A stretch of DNA of 64,000 bases. Origin: DATAES01 sp963721305 (lineage in GTDB: Bacteria > Actinomycetota > Acidimicrobiia > Acidimicrobiales > JACDCH01). Where the stretch lies: contig CAVRIR010000004.1 of assembly GCA_963721305.1 (NCBI GenBank), forward strand, positions 682,001 to 746,000. Direction: 5' to 3'. Below are positions 1 through 7,812 of this stretch, one piece after another (position 1 is the first letter of the stretch; every line of letters begins with the position of its first letter). A program made the translations under genes and the position numbers. The notes beneath the pieces were generated by a model. That model had not been told where the DNA came from. It saw nothing but the letters and a program-made list of their open reading frames with translations, and did not search any database.

Positions 1-335
1 TCATCGCAGAACGTGCGCCACCGCAACTGCGGCTCCGTGCCGACGAGGAAGATGACGTCGCGATCACCGCCGGGGATCGACGCGGCCGACAGCTCGGTCG
101 ACGGCCACACGATGTCGCGCTGCATCCCTTCGTCGAGTTGCACTTGCGGACGGGTCGAGGTGAAGTCGAAGAAGTCCTCGGGATCGATCTCCGCGAACAC
201 GTCCGCTTCCCATCGCTCGGACAGGAACCGCGCCGCGAACGACGCCGCTTCACCCGCGTCGTTCCAGCCCTCGAACCCCGCCACGAGCACGGGACGACGC
301 AATTCTGGGCGGCTCCGGCGGATGAGATGAGCCAT
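1..335 (-). CDS. PAC2 family protein, C-terminus beyond window
   Basis: Reading the minus strand from ATG at 335 gives an open frame through the window edge (about 111 codons). It begins MAHLIRRSRPELRRPVLVAG and continues with FEGWNDAGEAA. This N-terminal beta-strand plus GWNDAG pattern is typical of actinobacterial PAC2 (proteasome-assembly-chaperone-like) proteins. The family is found beside or within proteasome-encoding actinobacterial genomes, but its biochemical role is not settled. The ATG shares one base with the msrB stop (TGATG), so translation is probably coupled and the two genes form an operon. The C-terminal part lies outside the window, so domain completeness cannot be judged. 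Confidence 0.75.
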   Translation of the reverse strand, partial: MAHLIRRSRPELRRPVLVAGFEGWNDAGEAASFAARFLSERWEADVFAEIDPEDFFDFTSTRPQVQLDEGMQRDIVWPSTELSAASIPGGDRDVIFLVGTEPQLRWRTFCD

Positions 336-787
336 CAGGCGTTCGTCGTTTCCGAACCTTCCGCCGACGGCTCGAAATCGAGTGAAACCGAGTTGATGCA
401 GTACCGAAGACCGGTCGGCCCCGGGCCATCGGGGAAGACATGGCCCAGGTGACCGCCGCACCGGGCGCACATCACCTCGATGCGATGCATGCCGTGCGCG
501 TTGTCGTCTTCGGTCTTCACGTGCTCGGCGATGGCCGGTGATGTGAAGCTGGGCCAGCCGGTGCCGGAGTCGAACTTGGTATCGGACGCGAAGAGATCTG
601 CGCCGCATGCCGCGCACCGGTACATGCCGTCGTCGTGGTTGTAGACGTACTTGCCGGAGAACGGTGACTCGGTTCCCTTGCGCCGCAGGACTTCGTACTG
701 CTCAGGTGTCAGCTCGTCCCGCCACTCGTCGTCGGGCTTGGCGACGGACTCGTCGGCCGGGTCGCCGGCTCTGGGGGCTTGATCCAT
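335..787 (-). CDS. msrB: Peptide-methionine (R)-S-oxide reductase MsrB
   Basis: The 150-residue product reduces the R epimer of methionine sulfoxide in proteins, using thioredoxin as electron donor, in the cytoplasm. It has the full MsrB signature: two zinc-binding CxxC pairs (C58/C61 and C107/C110), the GTGWPSF segment near residue 75, GGHLGHVFPDGP near 111, and the catalytic cysteine C130 in RYCINSVSL. Length matches single-domain MsrB. It is the Cys form, not the Sec form. It is co-directional with the PAC2 gene and divergent from the selenoprotein-like redoxin, with only 23 bp between the two starts. That leaves little room for 5' leaders, so at least one transcript may be leaderless. Confidence 0.95.
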   Translation of the reverse strand: MDQAPRAGDPADESVAKPDDEWRDELTPEQYEVLRRKGTESPFSGKYVYNHDDGMYRCAACGADLFASDTKFDSGTGWPSFTSPAIAEHVKTEDDNAHGMHRIEVMCARCGGHLGHVFPDGPGPTGLRYCINSVSLDFEPSAEGSETTNA

Positions 788-810
788 GGCGGCCAGCCTA
801 CGATTCGAAC

Positions 811-1897
811 GTGCTGACGACGTCGCTCGAGACGGATTCCTCGGCCTTCGAGGCGGCGACCGGCTGGGCCATCAAGCCCGAAGGCGCCTGCCGGGGCGAC
901 GTCTGCGTCCCGCTGCCGACGCAAGCGCGTGCGGGCGACGATCGAATCAGGCTCGACGCGGTCGCAGCCCGCCTCGGCGCGCCGCTCGTCCACGACGAGC
1001 AACGCGGTGTGTGGGCGCTCGGCCCCTCGACGCTCGGTGGCCGGGCGCTCGCGACGGCTGAAGCACCCGAGCTCGAGTTGCCGGATGTGGACGGCAACGT
1101 GTTCAAGCTGTCGTCGCTCCGCGGCCAGAAGGTGCTGCTCGTCGCGTGGGCGTCATGGTGAGGTTGTCGTGCGAGCCTGCCCGGGTGGCAGGCACTGAGG
1201 GCGGAACAGCACGACAATGGCCTCGAGGTCGTGACCGTCGCGCTCGACGCGGGTGGCGCCGCGTCGGCCCGTCAGTGGATCGAAGCCGCGCAGCCTGATC
1301 ATCCGTCGCTGATCGACGAGCGCCACATCAGCGACGAGCTCTTCGGCTTCGTCAACGTTCCGATGGCGGTGTGGATCAACGAGGAAGGAACGATCGTCCG
1401 CCCGGCCGAGTCGGCGAGCGTCGAGACCGAGCGCGCTGCGCGACATGCAGGTGCCCGAAGGATTGCCGGAGCGTCTCCATGAGATGCTCGTCGAGGTGAC
1501 GTGCATCCGCGACGACAGCGCGGCGTATCGCGCTGCGCTGCTCGACTGGATCGACAAGGGTGACGCGAGCACGTACGCGCTCGTGTCTGACGAAGTCGTC
1601 GCGCGTTCGCAGCCGCGCGGACATGACGAGGCCGAAGCAGCTGCGTGCTTCGAGCTCGGTCGGGACTGTCATGTCAACGGTGATCAGGCCGGCGCCGAGC
1701 GTTGGTGGCGCGAGGCGCACCGACTCGATCCGGCGAACTGGACCTACAAACGGCAGGCGTGGAGCATCGCCACCACGCCGCCCGGCGAGCCGAGCGATCT
1801 GATGCAAGGTCCGACCGAGGCCTACGAGGGCAACTGGCTGGACGACGTCAAGGCGATCGGCGGCGGGGAGAACTACTACGCCGCGTTCGAGCCGTGA
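811..1897 (+). CDS. Probable selenoprotein: ResA/TlpA-like redoxin with WAxxUGC motif (one apparent frameshift)
   Basis: From GTG 811 the frame encodes a lead segment, then a thioredoxin-fold region (PELELPDVDGNVF, LRGQKVLLVAW). It meets TGA at 1159-1161 exactly where the redox motif belongs: WASW-TGA-GCR, so residue 117 would be selenocysteine and residue 119 cysteine. The same frame continues with good redoxin sequence (LPGWQALRAEQHDNGLEVV, later VPMAVWINEEGTIVRP). A SECIS-like hairpin follows the TGA. This matches the ResA-like WAxxUGC redoxins known in actinobacteria. Near 1431-1440 the frame must shift by one extra base to continue as LRDMQVPEGLPERL and a C-terminal helical region ending in AWSIATTPP and ENYYAAFEP; removing one base gives 361 residues. 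The frameshift may be an assembly error. Sec incorporation needs selA, selB, selC and selD elsewhere in the genome. Start choice is uncertain because no Shine-Dalgarno site is seen. Confidence 0.8.
1175..1193 (+). promoter_or_regulatory. SECIS-like hairpin after the in-frame TGA
   Basis: Bases 1175-1181 (GCCTGCC) and 1187-1193 (GGCAGGC) form a perfect 7-bp stem closing a 5-base loop CGGGT. The loop begins 20 bases after the TGA. Known bacterial SECIS elements sit within the coding sequence just downstream of UGA, with a short stem, a small apical loop carrying G in its first two positions, and a UGA-to-loop distance of roughly 16-37 bases. All these features are met. It would recruit SelB-Sec-tRNA-GTP. 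Chance hairpins do occur in GC-rich DNA, so the weight comes from its position relative to the redox-motif TGA. Confidence 0.65.
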
Positions 1898-2235
1898 CCG
1901 ACGACCCCGGCGGCATCCTCAATCCCGGCACCATCGACGCGATGACCGTCGATGGTGCCGGCATCGTCGAGCTGCACGTCGAGCAGACCGCGGACTGGGA
2001 TGGGTCCGACCATCTCCTCCTCCTCACACAGGAGAAGTTGTACAACTACCTCGCGTTCGTCGCGGACGGTGAGCTCGAGCGCGCGCATCCTGGCGTCGGA
2101 CGCAACTGGCGCGTCGTTCTGGATCTACGAGACGAGCCCGATCAGCGAATGGCCGAGCTGTTCCATCGGGCCGGCGAGGAGTTCCACCGGCTGGGCGGCA
2201 CCGTGGTCACGCGGCTGACGCCGGCCGATCGCTGA
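1894..2235 (+). CDS. Small conserved protein, probably DUF6572 family
   Basis: GTG 1894 overlaps the stop of the redoxin gene (GTGA), giving 113 residues in a coupled arrangement. The sequence has IDAMTVDGAGIVELHV, then WDGSDHLLLLTQEKLYNYLAFV, then an RVVLDLRDEPD segment. This order resembles the DUF6572 family, whose members share IDA, a WDGSDE-like motif and a QEKLNAYL helix. No catalytic motif is visible and the function is unknown. Coupling to the selenoprotein-like gene may be incidental. The 3' end overlaps a possible small antisense gene by 29 bases. Confidence 0.65.
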   Translation: MTDDPGGILNPGTIDAMTVDGAGIVELHVEQTADWDGSDHLLLLTQEKLYNYLAFVADGELERAHPGVGRNWRVVLDLRDEPDQRMAELFHRAGEEFHRLGGTVVTRLTPADR

Positions 2236-2371
2236 TCGAAGCGACCTCGTCGAGCCGGCCCGAGACCACCGCGACCGTCCATTCCTCCGCGGCGCGCTGG
2301 TCGGCGAGCCGGCGTGCGTTCGAGACGGCTCCGTCGTTTCCGAGACTCCGTAGGAACACGATCACCGACAT
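2207..2371 (-). CDS. Possible 54-residue hypothetical protein
   Basis: ATG at 2371 on the minus strand opens a 54-codon frame beginning MSVIVFLRSLGNDGAVSNAR and ending in DRPASAA. It alternates hydrophobic and charged residues like a real alpha/beta protein and is unlike the arginine-rich shadow frames nearby. No Shine-Dalgarno site is visible. A TATCGT hexamer lies about 8 bases upstream of the ATG, which would fit a leaderless transcript. It overlaps the end of the previous gene tail to tail. I do not recognise a family, and it could be spurious. Confidence 0.35.
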   Translation of the reverse strand: MSVIVFLRSLGNDGAVSNARRLADQRAAEEWTVAVVSGRLDEVASISDRPASAA

Positions 2372-2506
2372 GCCCGAACGATATGAAACCGATGTGTCCG
2401 GCGATCGACTCGGGCGTATCCACATCGTCACGATCGCATGAACGATCGCTTTCGCAGCGTGGCTGCATAGGCTCATGCGGACTGCGAAAATCGTCGAGGA
2501 GGCAGC

Positions 2507-4045
2507 ATGGCCGAGGGCACACCCACACGCACGGTGGCCGAGGTGATGAGCGCACCCCCGGTCACTGCGGTTCCCTCGGAGACGTTGGCTCACGCTTCGA
2601 GTCGCATGCGCGACCGTGGGGTGGGGTCCGTGATCGTCGTGGACGGTGGGCGTCCGATCGGGATCCTGACCGAGCGTGATCTCGTGCGCTTCGCCGCGTC
2701 CGGTGCCGACGCGAGCGGCACGAAGGTGAGCGAGTGGATGACCGAAGACCCCGACTGTCTCGGTCCAGATGTGTTCGTGCAAGACGCGTTCGCGTCGCTC
2801 GCCTCGCACGGCTATCGCCACATCCCCGTCGTCGACGGCGATCGCCTCGTCGGTGTCGTCTCGATGCGCGACCTCATGAAGTTGGCGCAGATCCAGCCCG
2901 TCGTGCACCCATCGACCATCGAGGCACCGCCGGGGCTGGAAGGCGTGATCGTCGCGGAGACATCGGTCGGTGACGTCCGCGGCCTCCAGGGCTTCTACCA
3001 CTACCGGCAGTACAACGCCGTCGAGCTCGCTGACAAGCGCACGCTCGAAGACGTGTGGTTCCTGTTGTTCGACGGCCACCTGCCGTCGCGCGCCGAGCGC
3101 GACGCGTTCCTGCAGCAGATCGCGCCGTATCGCACCATCCCCGAAACGGTTCAGCCTGTGCTTCCTGCGATCGCACAAGCGTCGTCGTCGGTGATGGAAG
3201 GGCTGCGCACCGCACTGTCGCTCGTCGCCGCGTCGCAGGGGTTCAAGCCGACCCTCGACATCCCGGCCGACGAGCGCCGCGCCAACGCGCTGCAAATGTG
3301 CGCCGTGACGCCGACGCTCATCATGGCGTTGCACCGGCACAAGGAAGGGCTCGAGCCGATCGAGCCGCGCGACGACCTCGGGTACGGCGCCAACTACCTC
3401 TGGATGCTCAACGGCGAGGAATCCGATCCCGAGATCGCACGAGCCGTCGAGCAGTACCAGATCACCACCATCGATCACGGTTTCAACGCGTCGACGTTCA
3501 CCGCGCGGGTGATCGTGTCGACTGGTGCCGACGTCGGTGCCGCGGTCGTCGGCGGCGTCGGTGCGCTGTCGGGACCGTTGCACGGTGGCGCACCGTCGCG
3601 CGCGCTCGACCTCCTCGATGCGATCGGCACGCCCGAGAACGCGCGCCCCTACCTCGTCGACGCCGTCAACCGCGGCGAGCGCATCATGGGATTCGGCCAC
3701 CGCGTGTACAAGACCGACGATCCCCGGTCGCTGTTCCTGCGGGGCGTCGCCGAGCGGATCAACGCGCCGAAGGTCGAGTTCGCCAAGCAGGTCGAGCGCA
3801 CGGTCGTCGACGTGCTCGCCGAGCTGAAGCCCGGTCGCAACCTCTACGCCAACGTGGAGTTCTACGCCGGTGTGGTGATGGACTGCGCGATGCCGCGTGC
3901 ACTGTTCACGCCGACCTTCGCCTCGTCCCGGGTGATCGGCTGGGCGGCGAACCTGCTCGAGCAGTCGGCGGACAACCGCATCATCCGTCCATCGGCTCGG
4001 TACGTCGGTCCGCCGCCGCCCGAGCCGGTACCCGACGAGTCATGA
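2507..4045 (+). CDS. Citrate synthase with N-terminal CBS-domain pair
   Basis: The 512-residue protein joins two CBS motifs (about 8-60 and 73-128, each ending in a GILTERDL or GVVSMRDL type strand-helix) to a citrate synthase domain (about 142-505). Citrate synthase condenses acetyl-CoA (or propionyl-CoA in 2-methylcitrate synthases) with oxaloacetate. Catalytic-type histidines are at 359 (GPLHGGAP) and 398 (GFGHRVYK). The position of the usual catalytic Asp is Glu451 in NVEFYAG; Glu at this position is also known from some actinobacterial CitA-like enzymes. CBS pairs usually bind adenine nucleotides, so allosteric control by AMP/ATP is a reasonable inference. ATG 2507 has a strong GAGGAGG site at 2496-2502. 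The GNAT gene starts inside its stop codon. Confidence 0.92.
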   Translation: MAEGTPTRTVAEVMSAPPVTAVPSETLAHASSRMRDRGVGSVIVVDGGRPIGILTERDLVRFAASGADASGTKVSEWMTEDPDCLGPDVFVQDAFASLASHGYRHIPVVDGDRLVGVVSMRDLMKLAQIQPVVHPSTIEAPPGLEGVIVAETSVGDVRGLQGFYHYRQYNAVELADKRTLEDVWFLLFDGHLPSRAERDAFLQQIAPYRTIPETVQPVLPAIAQASSSVMEGLRTALSLVAASQGFKPTLDIPADERRANALQMCAVTPTLIMALHRHKEGLEPIEPRDDLGYGANYLWMLNGEESDPEIARAVEQYQITTIDHGFNASTFTARVIVSTGADVGAAVVGGVGALSGPLHGGAPSRALDLLDAIGTPENARPYLVDAVNRGERIMGFGHRVYKTDDPRSLFLRGVAERINAPKVEFAKQVERTVVDVLAELKPGRNLYANVEFYAGVVMDCAMPRALFTPTFASSRVIGWAANLLEQSADNRIIRPSARYVGPPPPEPVPDES

Positions 4046-4473
4046 AGGTCGAGATCTTCGACCGTGATCCCGATGAGCTGACTTCGGCGTTCGAGCTGCT
4101 GGTGCCACAGCTGTCGAAGTCGAATGCGCCGCCGGATGTCGACTTCGTGCGCGGCATGCTCGGTTCCGACGCGATCACCCAGTTCGTGGCGCGCGACGAC
4201 GGCGGCCGGATCGTGGGCGTCGCGACACTGGTGATCTTCCCCATCCCGACCGCATGGCGGGCGTGGGTCGAAGACGTGATCGTCGATGAGGTGAGAGGCG
4301 GACAAGGCATCGGCACCGCGCTCACGAACGCGATGATCGACCACGCCCGCGCCGTGGGGTGCAAGACGGTCGATCTCACCTCGCGCCCGAAGCGGGAGGT
4401 GGCCAACGCCATGTACCGCAAGATCGGGTTCGTCCAGCGGGACACGAACGTCTACCGCTTCGACCTCAGCTGA
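4042..4473 (+). CDS. GNAT family N-acetyltransferase
   Basis: ATG 4042 overlaps the citrate synthase stop (ATGA), so the two are translationally coupled. The 143-residue product has the GNAT fold: the beta4 strand WVEDVIVDE, then the acetyl-CoA pyrophosphate loop RGGQGIGTAL (about residue 85) followed by a helix, and the C-terminal NAMYRKIGFVQRDTNVYRF. The acceptor substrate cannot be predicted from sequence. Coupling to an acetyl-CoA-consuming, possibly nucleotide-regulated citrate synthase makes a lysine acetylase role conceivable, but this is speculation. Confidence 0.85.
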   Translation: MKVEIFDRDPDELTSAFELLVPQLSKSNAPPDVDFVRGMLGSDAITQFVARDDGGRIVGVATLVIFPIPTAWRAWVEDVIVDEVRGGQGIGTALTNAMIDHARAVGCKTVDLTSRPKREVANAMYRKIGFVQRDTNVYRFDLS

Positions 4474-4500
4474 CTTCGACGCCGAAGAAGACCGCTCGTG

Positions 4501-5292
4501 TCAGGCCTCGGGGCTGGTGCGGAGCTTGAAGAGGGCGCCGGTGGGATCGACAGCGGTCGCAAGACGTCCGTACGGCGTGTCCTCGCCCGGCGTCACCGTC
4601 GAGCCGCCGAGCTCGGCGACCTTCGCGAGCGACGTATCGACGTCTTCGACCTCGAAGTACACCGACCAGTGTGACGGCACACCCTCGGGCAGGAAACCGG
4701 ACGCGTCCATGATGCCGGCGAGCGAGTCCTGTCCCTCGCCGTACGTCGTGTAACGGAAGGTCGGCTCGTCGCTCATGACGTGTGCGTCCCACTTGAACAC
4801 GTCTTCATAGAACGGGATCGAGTCGTCGTACGAACGGGTGTGCAGTTCGAACCAGCTCGGCGTACCCGGCTCGTTGAAGAGGCCGAAGCCGCGGTGCTCG
4901 CCCGACTGCCAACCACCGATCGCGGCACCGCCGGGGTCGGTCACCACGACCATCGATCCGAGCGACATGACCTCCATCGCGGGGACGATCACGGTGCCGC
5001 CGCGAGCGACCGCCGCCTCCTGCACCTTGAGCGCGTCGTCCGTCGCGAGATAGATCGACCACAGATCGGGAGTGCCGGCTTCGCCGTGGTTGCGCATGCA
5101 TCCGGCGATCCGCACGCCGTCCTTCGAGAAGTTGATGTAGCCGCCGTACTCTTCGCCGGCGTCCTCGGACGTCCAACCGAAGAGCTCGCCATAGAACGAG
5201 CGGCCCTTGTCGGTATCGGACGTGAACAGTTCGACCCAGCAGGGAGCTCCCAGCGGGGCTGCATCACGCTTTGGCACGGTGGCCTCCTTCAT
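4501..5292 (-). CDS. Two-domain VOC (glyoxalase/bleomycin-resistance fold) protein
   Basis: The 263-residue protein contains two tandem VOC modules, about 15-125 and 140-260. Each starts with a CWVELFTSD or SWFELHTRS strand and SFYGELFGW or PFYEDVFKW helix, and ends with a DPxGA strand (DPGGAAIGGWQ; DPTGALFKL). Such proteins in actinobacteria are usually annotated as glyoxalase-like or hydroxylase-like, with metal-dependent or metal-free functions that cannot be told apart here. The gene converges on the GNAT gene with 27 bp between the stops and is divergent from the carbonic anhydrase across 108 bp. Confidence 0.85.
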   Translation of the reverse strand: MKEATVPKRDAAPLGAPCWVELFTSDTDKGRSFYGELFGWTSEDAGEEYGGYINFSKDGVRIAGCMRNHGEAGTPDLWSIYLATDDALKVQEAAVARGGTVIVPAMEVMSLGSMVVVTDPGGAAIGGWQSGEHRGFGLFNEPGTPSWFELHTRSYDDSIPFYEDVFKWDAHVMSDEPTFRYTTYGEGQDSLAGIMDASGFLPEGVPSHWSVYFEVEDVDTSLAKVAELGGSTVTPGEDTPYGRLATAVDPTGALFKLRTSPEA

Positions 5293-5400
5293 CGTGTTCG
5301 TGCTGACAACGGTTCCGACGACCGGGCGACCGCGGAATCATCGGTCCGGCTCGACCGGCTAGACCGTGTTCACCATGTCGACGACAGAGCCTCGCCGCGT

Positions 5401-5895
5401 GTGACCGAGATCGCCAGGCTGCTCGAAGCCAACCAGCGCTACGCCGCAGGGGCGACCGATCTCGGCGGTTCCCAGCCGACCCGCCACCTCGCCGTCGTCA
5501 CGTGCATGGACACCCGCATCGACCCGAGACAGGTGCTCGGTCTCGATCTCGGCGACGCGGTGGTGCTGCGCAACGGTGGCGCCCGCGTCACGGGGGATGT
5601 CCTCCGGAGCCTGGCGCTGGCCACCCACGTGCTCGGAGTCGACACCGTCGTCCTCATGCAGCACACGACGTGCGGACTGACCGGTACGACCGACGCGGAG
5701 CTACGGACTACGACCGGCGCGGAGCTCGATTTCCTCACCATCGACGACCACGCGTCGACCTTGAAGAGCGACGTGGATCGTCTGGCCACGACGGATTACC
5801 TCGAACCGATCACGTCGATCGCGGGGCTTCTGTACGACCTCGAGTCCGGGCTCGTCGACCAACTGGTGACCTGGGAGCGCTCGGGTCCGTCGTGA
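5401..5895 (+). CDS. Small beta-class carbonic anhydrase
   Basis: The 164-residue product matches short actinobacterial beta-carbonic anhydrases, which interconvert CO2 and bicarbonate with a zinc ion. Zinc and active-site residues are visible: C35, D37 and R39 in VVTCMDTRID, and H88 and C91 in MQHTTCG; the NGGARVT segment (58-64) is also characteristic. GTG 5401 is chosen because the conserved region (ARLLEANQRYAAG) begins immediately after it; more upstream sequence in the frame is unlike the family. Bicarbonate supply for carboxylases is the usual cellular role. It is divergent from the VOC gene. Confidence 0.88.
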   Translation: MTEIARLLEANQRYAAGATDLGGSQPTRHLAVVTCMDTRIDPRQVLGLDLGDAVVLRNGGARVTGDVLRSLALATHVLGVDTVVLMQHTTCGLTGTTDAELRTTTGAELDFLTIDDHASTLKSDVDRLATTDYLEPITSIAGLLYDLESGLVDQLVTWERSGPS

Positions 5896-6145
5896 AGAAT
5901 CCAGGCGTCGACGCCGATACCCGGCGTGACGCGTGTGTCGCATTCGACTTCGTCGCGGCTGATCGTCCCCGAGGAGCCGCTTCTGCCGTGGCCACCGGCG
6001 CGAACGCCCTGGGCTCGCAGATGTTCGTCTCGACTGCTTCCCTCACCGGTAACTCGTCCTTGAGCTTGGAGCCGCACGACGACGGCACCATGCAGCTGGG
6101 AGGCGCGAACTCTGCACTGATTCGATGATCGTTCGTTGGTAGCAG
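5896..6145. other. 250-bp intergenic stretch with no supported gene
   Basis: Between the carbonic anhydrase stop and the SDR stop there are open frames on both strands, but their products are rich in Arg, Ser, Ala and Thr without any recognisable motif or ribosome-binding site. I see no strong hairpin terminator and no copy of the repeat families found elsewhere. It could hold the remains of a lost gene. Confidence 0.5.
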
Positions 6146-6931
6146 TCAGGTAGCCGTGGAGCGACCGATGCCCGCCATGAGATCGATCCACGCGGGTAGG
6201 TCGCTGTTCTTGAAGTCGACATGAGCCTTGAGATCGGCAGGAACGTAGAACTCGACGCCGTCGGTCTCGAGAGCGTCGACGATGCCGACAGCGCACTCCT
6301 CGGCGGAGATGAACTCCGCGCCGGTCAGTCCCGGCAGCTCACCGGGCTGCGGGATCCAGATCTCGGTGTCGATCGCGCCCGGTTGGATCAGCTTCACCTC
6401 GATCGGTGTGTCGGCCAGGTCCATCGCGGCCACCTCGGTCCAGCCCGACATGGCGAACTTCGACGCGCAGTACGCCGACTCGTGCGCGATTCCGAACCGG
6501 CCGCCGCCGCTGGCGACGTTCACGATCGTTCCCGAGCCGCGCTGCAACATCTTCGGCAGCACCGCCAGGTTCATCGCGATCGGCGACAGGAAGTTCGTCC
6601 GCATGACGGTGTCGACGTCGTCGCGGGTGTGGTCCATGACCAGCTTCCGCTTGCCGATGGCGGCGTTGTTCACGATGCAGTCGAGCGCACCGAACGCGTC
6701 CCATGCGTCGTGAACGAGTTGCACCGCTGAGTCGACGTCGGACAGATCGACTGTCCACATGCACGACGCGGGCGAGTGCTCGAGACAGCGTGCCAGCGTC
6801 GCTTCGAGCCGGTCGCGACGTCTCGCGGCGATACCGACCGTTGCGCCCCGCCCCGCGAGCATCAGCGCGAGCGCTTCGCCGATTCCCGACGATGCGCCGG
6901 TCACGAGGATGGTCGAACCATCGATCTTCAT
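6146..6931 (-). CDS. Short-chain dehydrogenase/reductase
   Basis: The 261-residue protein is a classical SDR. It has the NAD(P)-binding TGASSGIG at 12-19, NNAAIG near 88, the catalytic region with VASGGGRFG and the YCASK pair (Tyr/Lys about 154/158), and a PGAIDTEIW loop. Arginines after the glycine motif (AARRRDRL) favour NADP(H). The substrate is not predictable. It is transcribed alone, with the repeat copy at 6965-7015 just upstream of its start. Confidence 0.88.
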   Translation of the reverse strand: MKIDGSTILVTGASSGIGEALALMLAGRGATVGIAARRRDRLEATLARCLEHSPASCMWTVDLSDVDSAVQLVHDAWDAFGALDCIVNNAAIGKRKLVMDHTRDDVDTVMRTNFLSPIAMNLAVLPKMLQRGSGTIVNVASGGGRFGIAHESAYCASKFAMSGWTEVAAMDLADTPIEVKLIQPGAIDTEIWIPQPGELPGLTGAEFISAEECAVGIVDALETDGVEFYVPADLKAHVDFKNSDLPAWIDLMAGIGRSTAT

Positions 6932-6964
6932 CGCTCGGTGGTCTACACCTCAGGACCCCGGCGT

Positions 6965-7015
6965 GAATGTTGGATGGAAACGGGCGCCATGGCGCCCGTT
7001 TCTCCCCGGAGTTCG
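6965..7015. repeat. Dispersed palindromic repeat family 1, copy A
   Basis: This 51-bp element contains a perfect 26-bp palindrome at 6977-7002 (GAAACGGGCGCCA and its complement), flanked by GAATGTTGGATG on the left and TCCCCGGAGTTCG on the right. Near-identical copies lie at 23503-23553, 43831-43880 and 45060-45110. Here it sits 15 bp after the stop of the minus-strand gene 7030-7299, so it could act as a transcription terminator. The conserved flanks go beyond what a terminator needs, which suggests a REP-like family. Confidence 0.85.
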
Positions 7016-7029
7016 GGTCGGCTGTGCCG

Positions 7030-7299
7030 TCAAGCCCCGCTCGCCCATTCGTCGAGCTCATGGGCCGGGATCGTCACCCGCGCCGCGGGTGCGAGGTGCT
7101 CGAGCAGCTTGGCGATGCGCGCGCCGCTGATCAGCAGCGCCGCCTTCGCGTCCGCGGCCCAAACCGTCATCGACACGATCGCCTCATCGTCGAAGCCCGC
7201 GACCGAAGGGTCAGACGCTCTCAGGACGGCATTGACCGCCTGATCGAGGCTGGAGATCGGGCAATCCCGTACGGCGAGGTCAACGGTCCATGGCTTCAC
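7030..7299 (-). CDS. 89-residue hypothetical protein
   Basis: The frame from ATG 7299 gives MKPWTVDLAVRDCPIS, SLDQAVNAVLRA, then DDEAIVSMTVWAADAKAALLISGARIAKLLEHLAP. The alternation of amphipathic strands and helices looks like a small folded cytosolic protein. There are no cofactor or catalytic motifs, signal peptide or membrane segment. It lies 45 bp downstream of the peroxiredoxin on the same strand and just before repeat copy A, so it is probably the last gene of that operon. I do not recognise the family. Confidence 0.55.
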   Translation of the reverse strand: MKPWTVDLAVRDCPISSLDQAVNAVLRASDPSVAGFDDEAIVSMTVWAADAKAALLISGARIAKLLEHLAPAARVTIPAHELDEWASGA

Positions 7300-7344
7300 A
7301 CCCGCTGACTATCCGCAATCGCGACGAACCAACCCTCTTGCCTG

Positions 7345-7794
7345 CTACGCGGTGCGGCTGCGGAGGATCTCGAGCGCCTTGTCCGCATGGCGCGACATGC
7401 TGATCTCGCTGCTGATCACCGCGAGCACCGTCTGGTCGGTGTCGATGACGAACGTGGTGCGCTTGTTCGGTCCGAACCCGCGCTTCACGCCGAACGTGGT
7501 GGCGACGGTCTTGTCGGGATCGGAGAGCAGGGGATAGTCGAAGCTGTGCTTCTCGGAGAACTGGTTCTGCTTGTCGACACTGTCCGCGCTGATACCGACC
7601 CGCTGCGCCCCGACCTCTTCGAACTCCGCCTTCAGGTCACGGAAGTGGCAGCTCTCCTTGGTGCAGCCGTACGTCATGGCCGCGGGATAGAAGAAGAGCA
7701 CCACTGGACCGTTGGCGAGGAGCTCTTTGAGGCTGCGCTTCGTGCCGGTCTCGTCGGGCAGCTCGAAGTCTTCGACCTTCTCGCCTTCTTTCAC
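7345..7794 (-). CDS. Thioredoxin-dependent peroxiredoxin, BCP/PrxQ type
   Basis: The 149-residue product is a BCP/PrxQ peroxiredoxin that reduces hydrogen peroxide and organic peroxides with thioredoxin. The peroxidatic cysteine is C44 in MTYGCTKESCHFRD, with the usual resolving cysteine C49 five residues later. DFELPDETG, GISADSVDKQNQF and PLLSDPDKTVA are standard family segments. GTG 7794 lies 18 bp after the stop of the large fusion gene on the same strand, so the two are probably co-transcribed. The cysteine is encoded normally, with no TGA. Confidence 0.93.
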   Translation of the reverse strand: MKEGEKVEDFELPDETGTKRSLKELLANGPVVLFFYPAAMTYGCTKESCHFRDLKAEFEEVGAQRVGISADSVDKQNQFSEKHSFDYPLLSDPDKTVATTFGVKRGFGPNKRTTFVIDTDQTVLAVISSEISMSRHADKALEILRSRTA

Positions 7795-7812
7795 GCCGGC
7801 GACGCTACCCCG

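Noticed and set aside
5810..6091. Minus-strand frame of 93 codons between the carbonic anhydrase and the SDR
   Set aside because: Product rich in Ser, Arg, Ala and Thr, no ribosome-binding site, overlaps the end of the carbonic anhydrase gene and resembles no family.
7345..7794. Peroxiredoxin as a second selenoprotein
   Set aside because: The peroxidatic residue is encoded by a normal Cys codon and the frame has no internal TGA.
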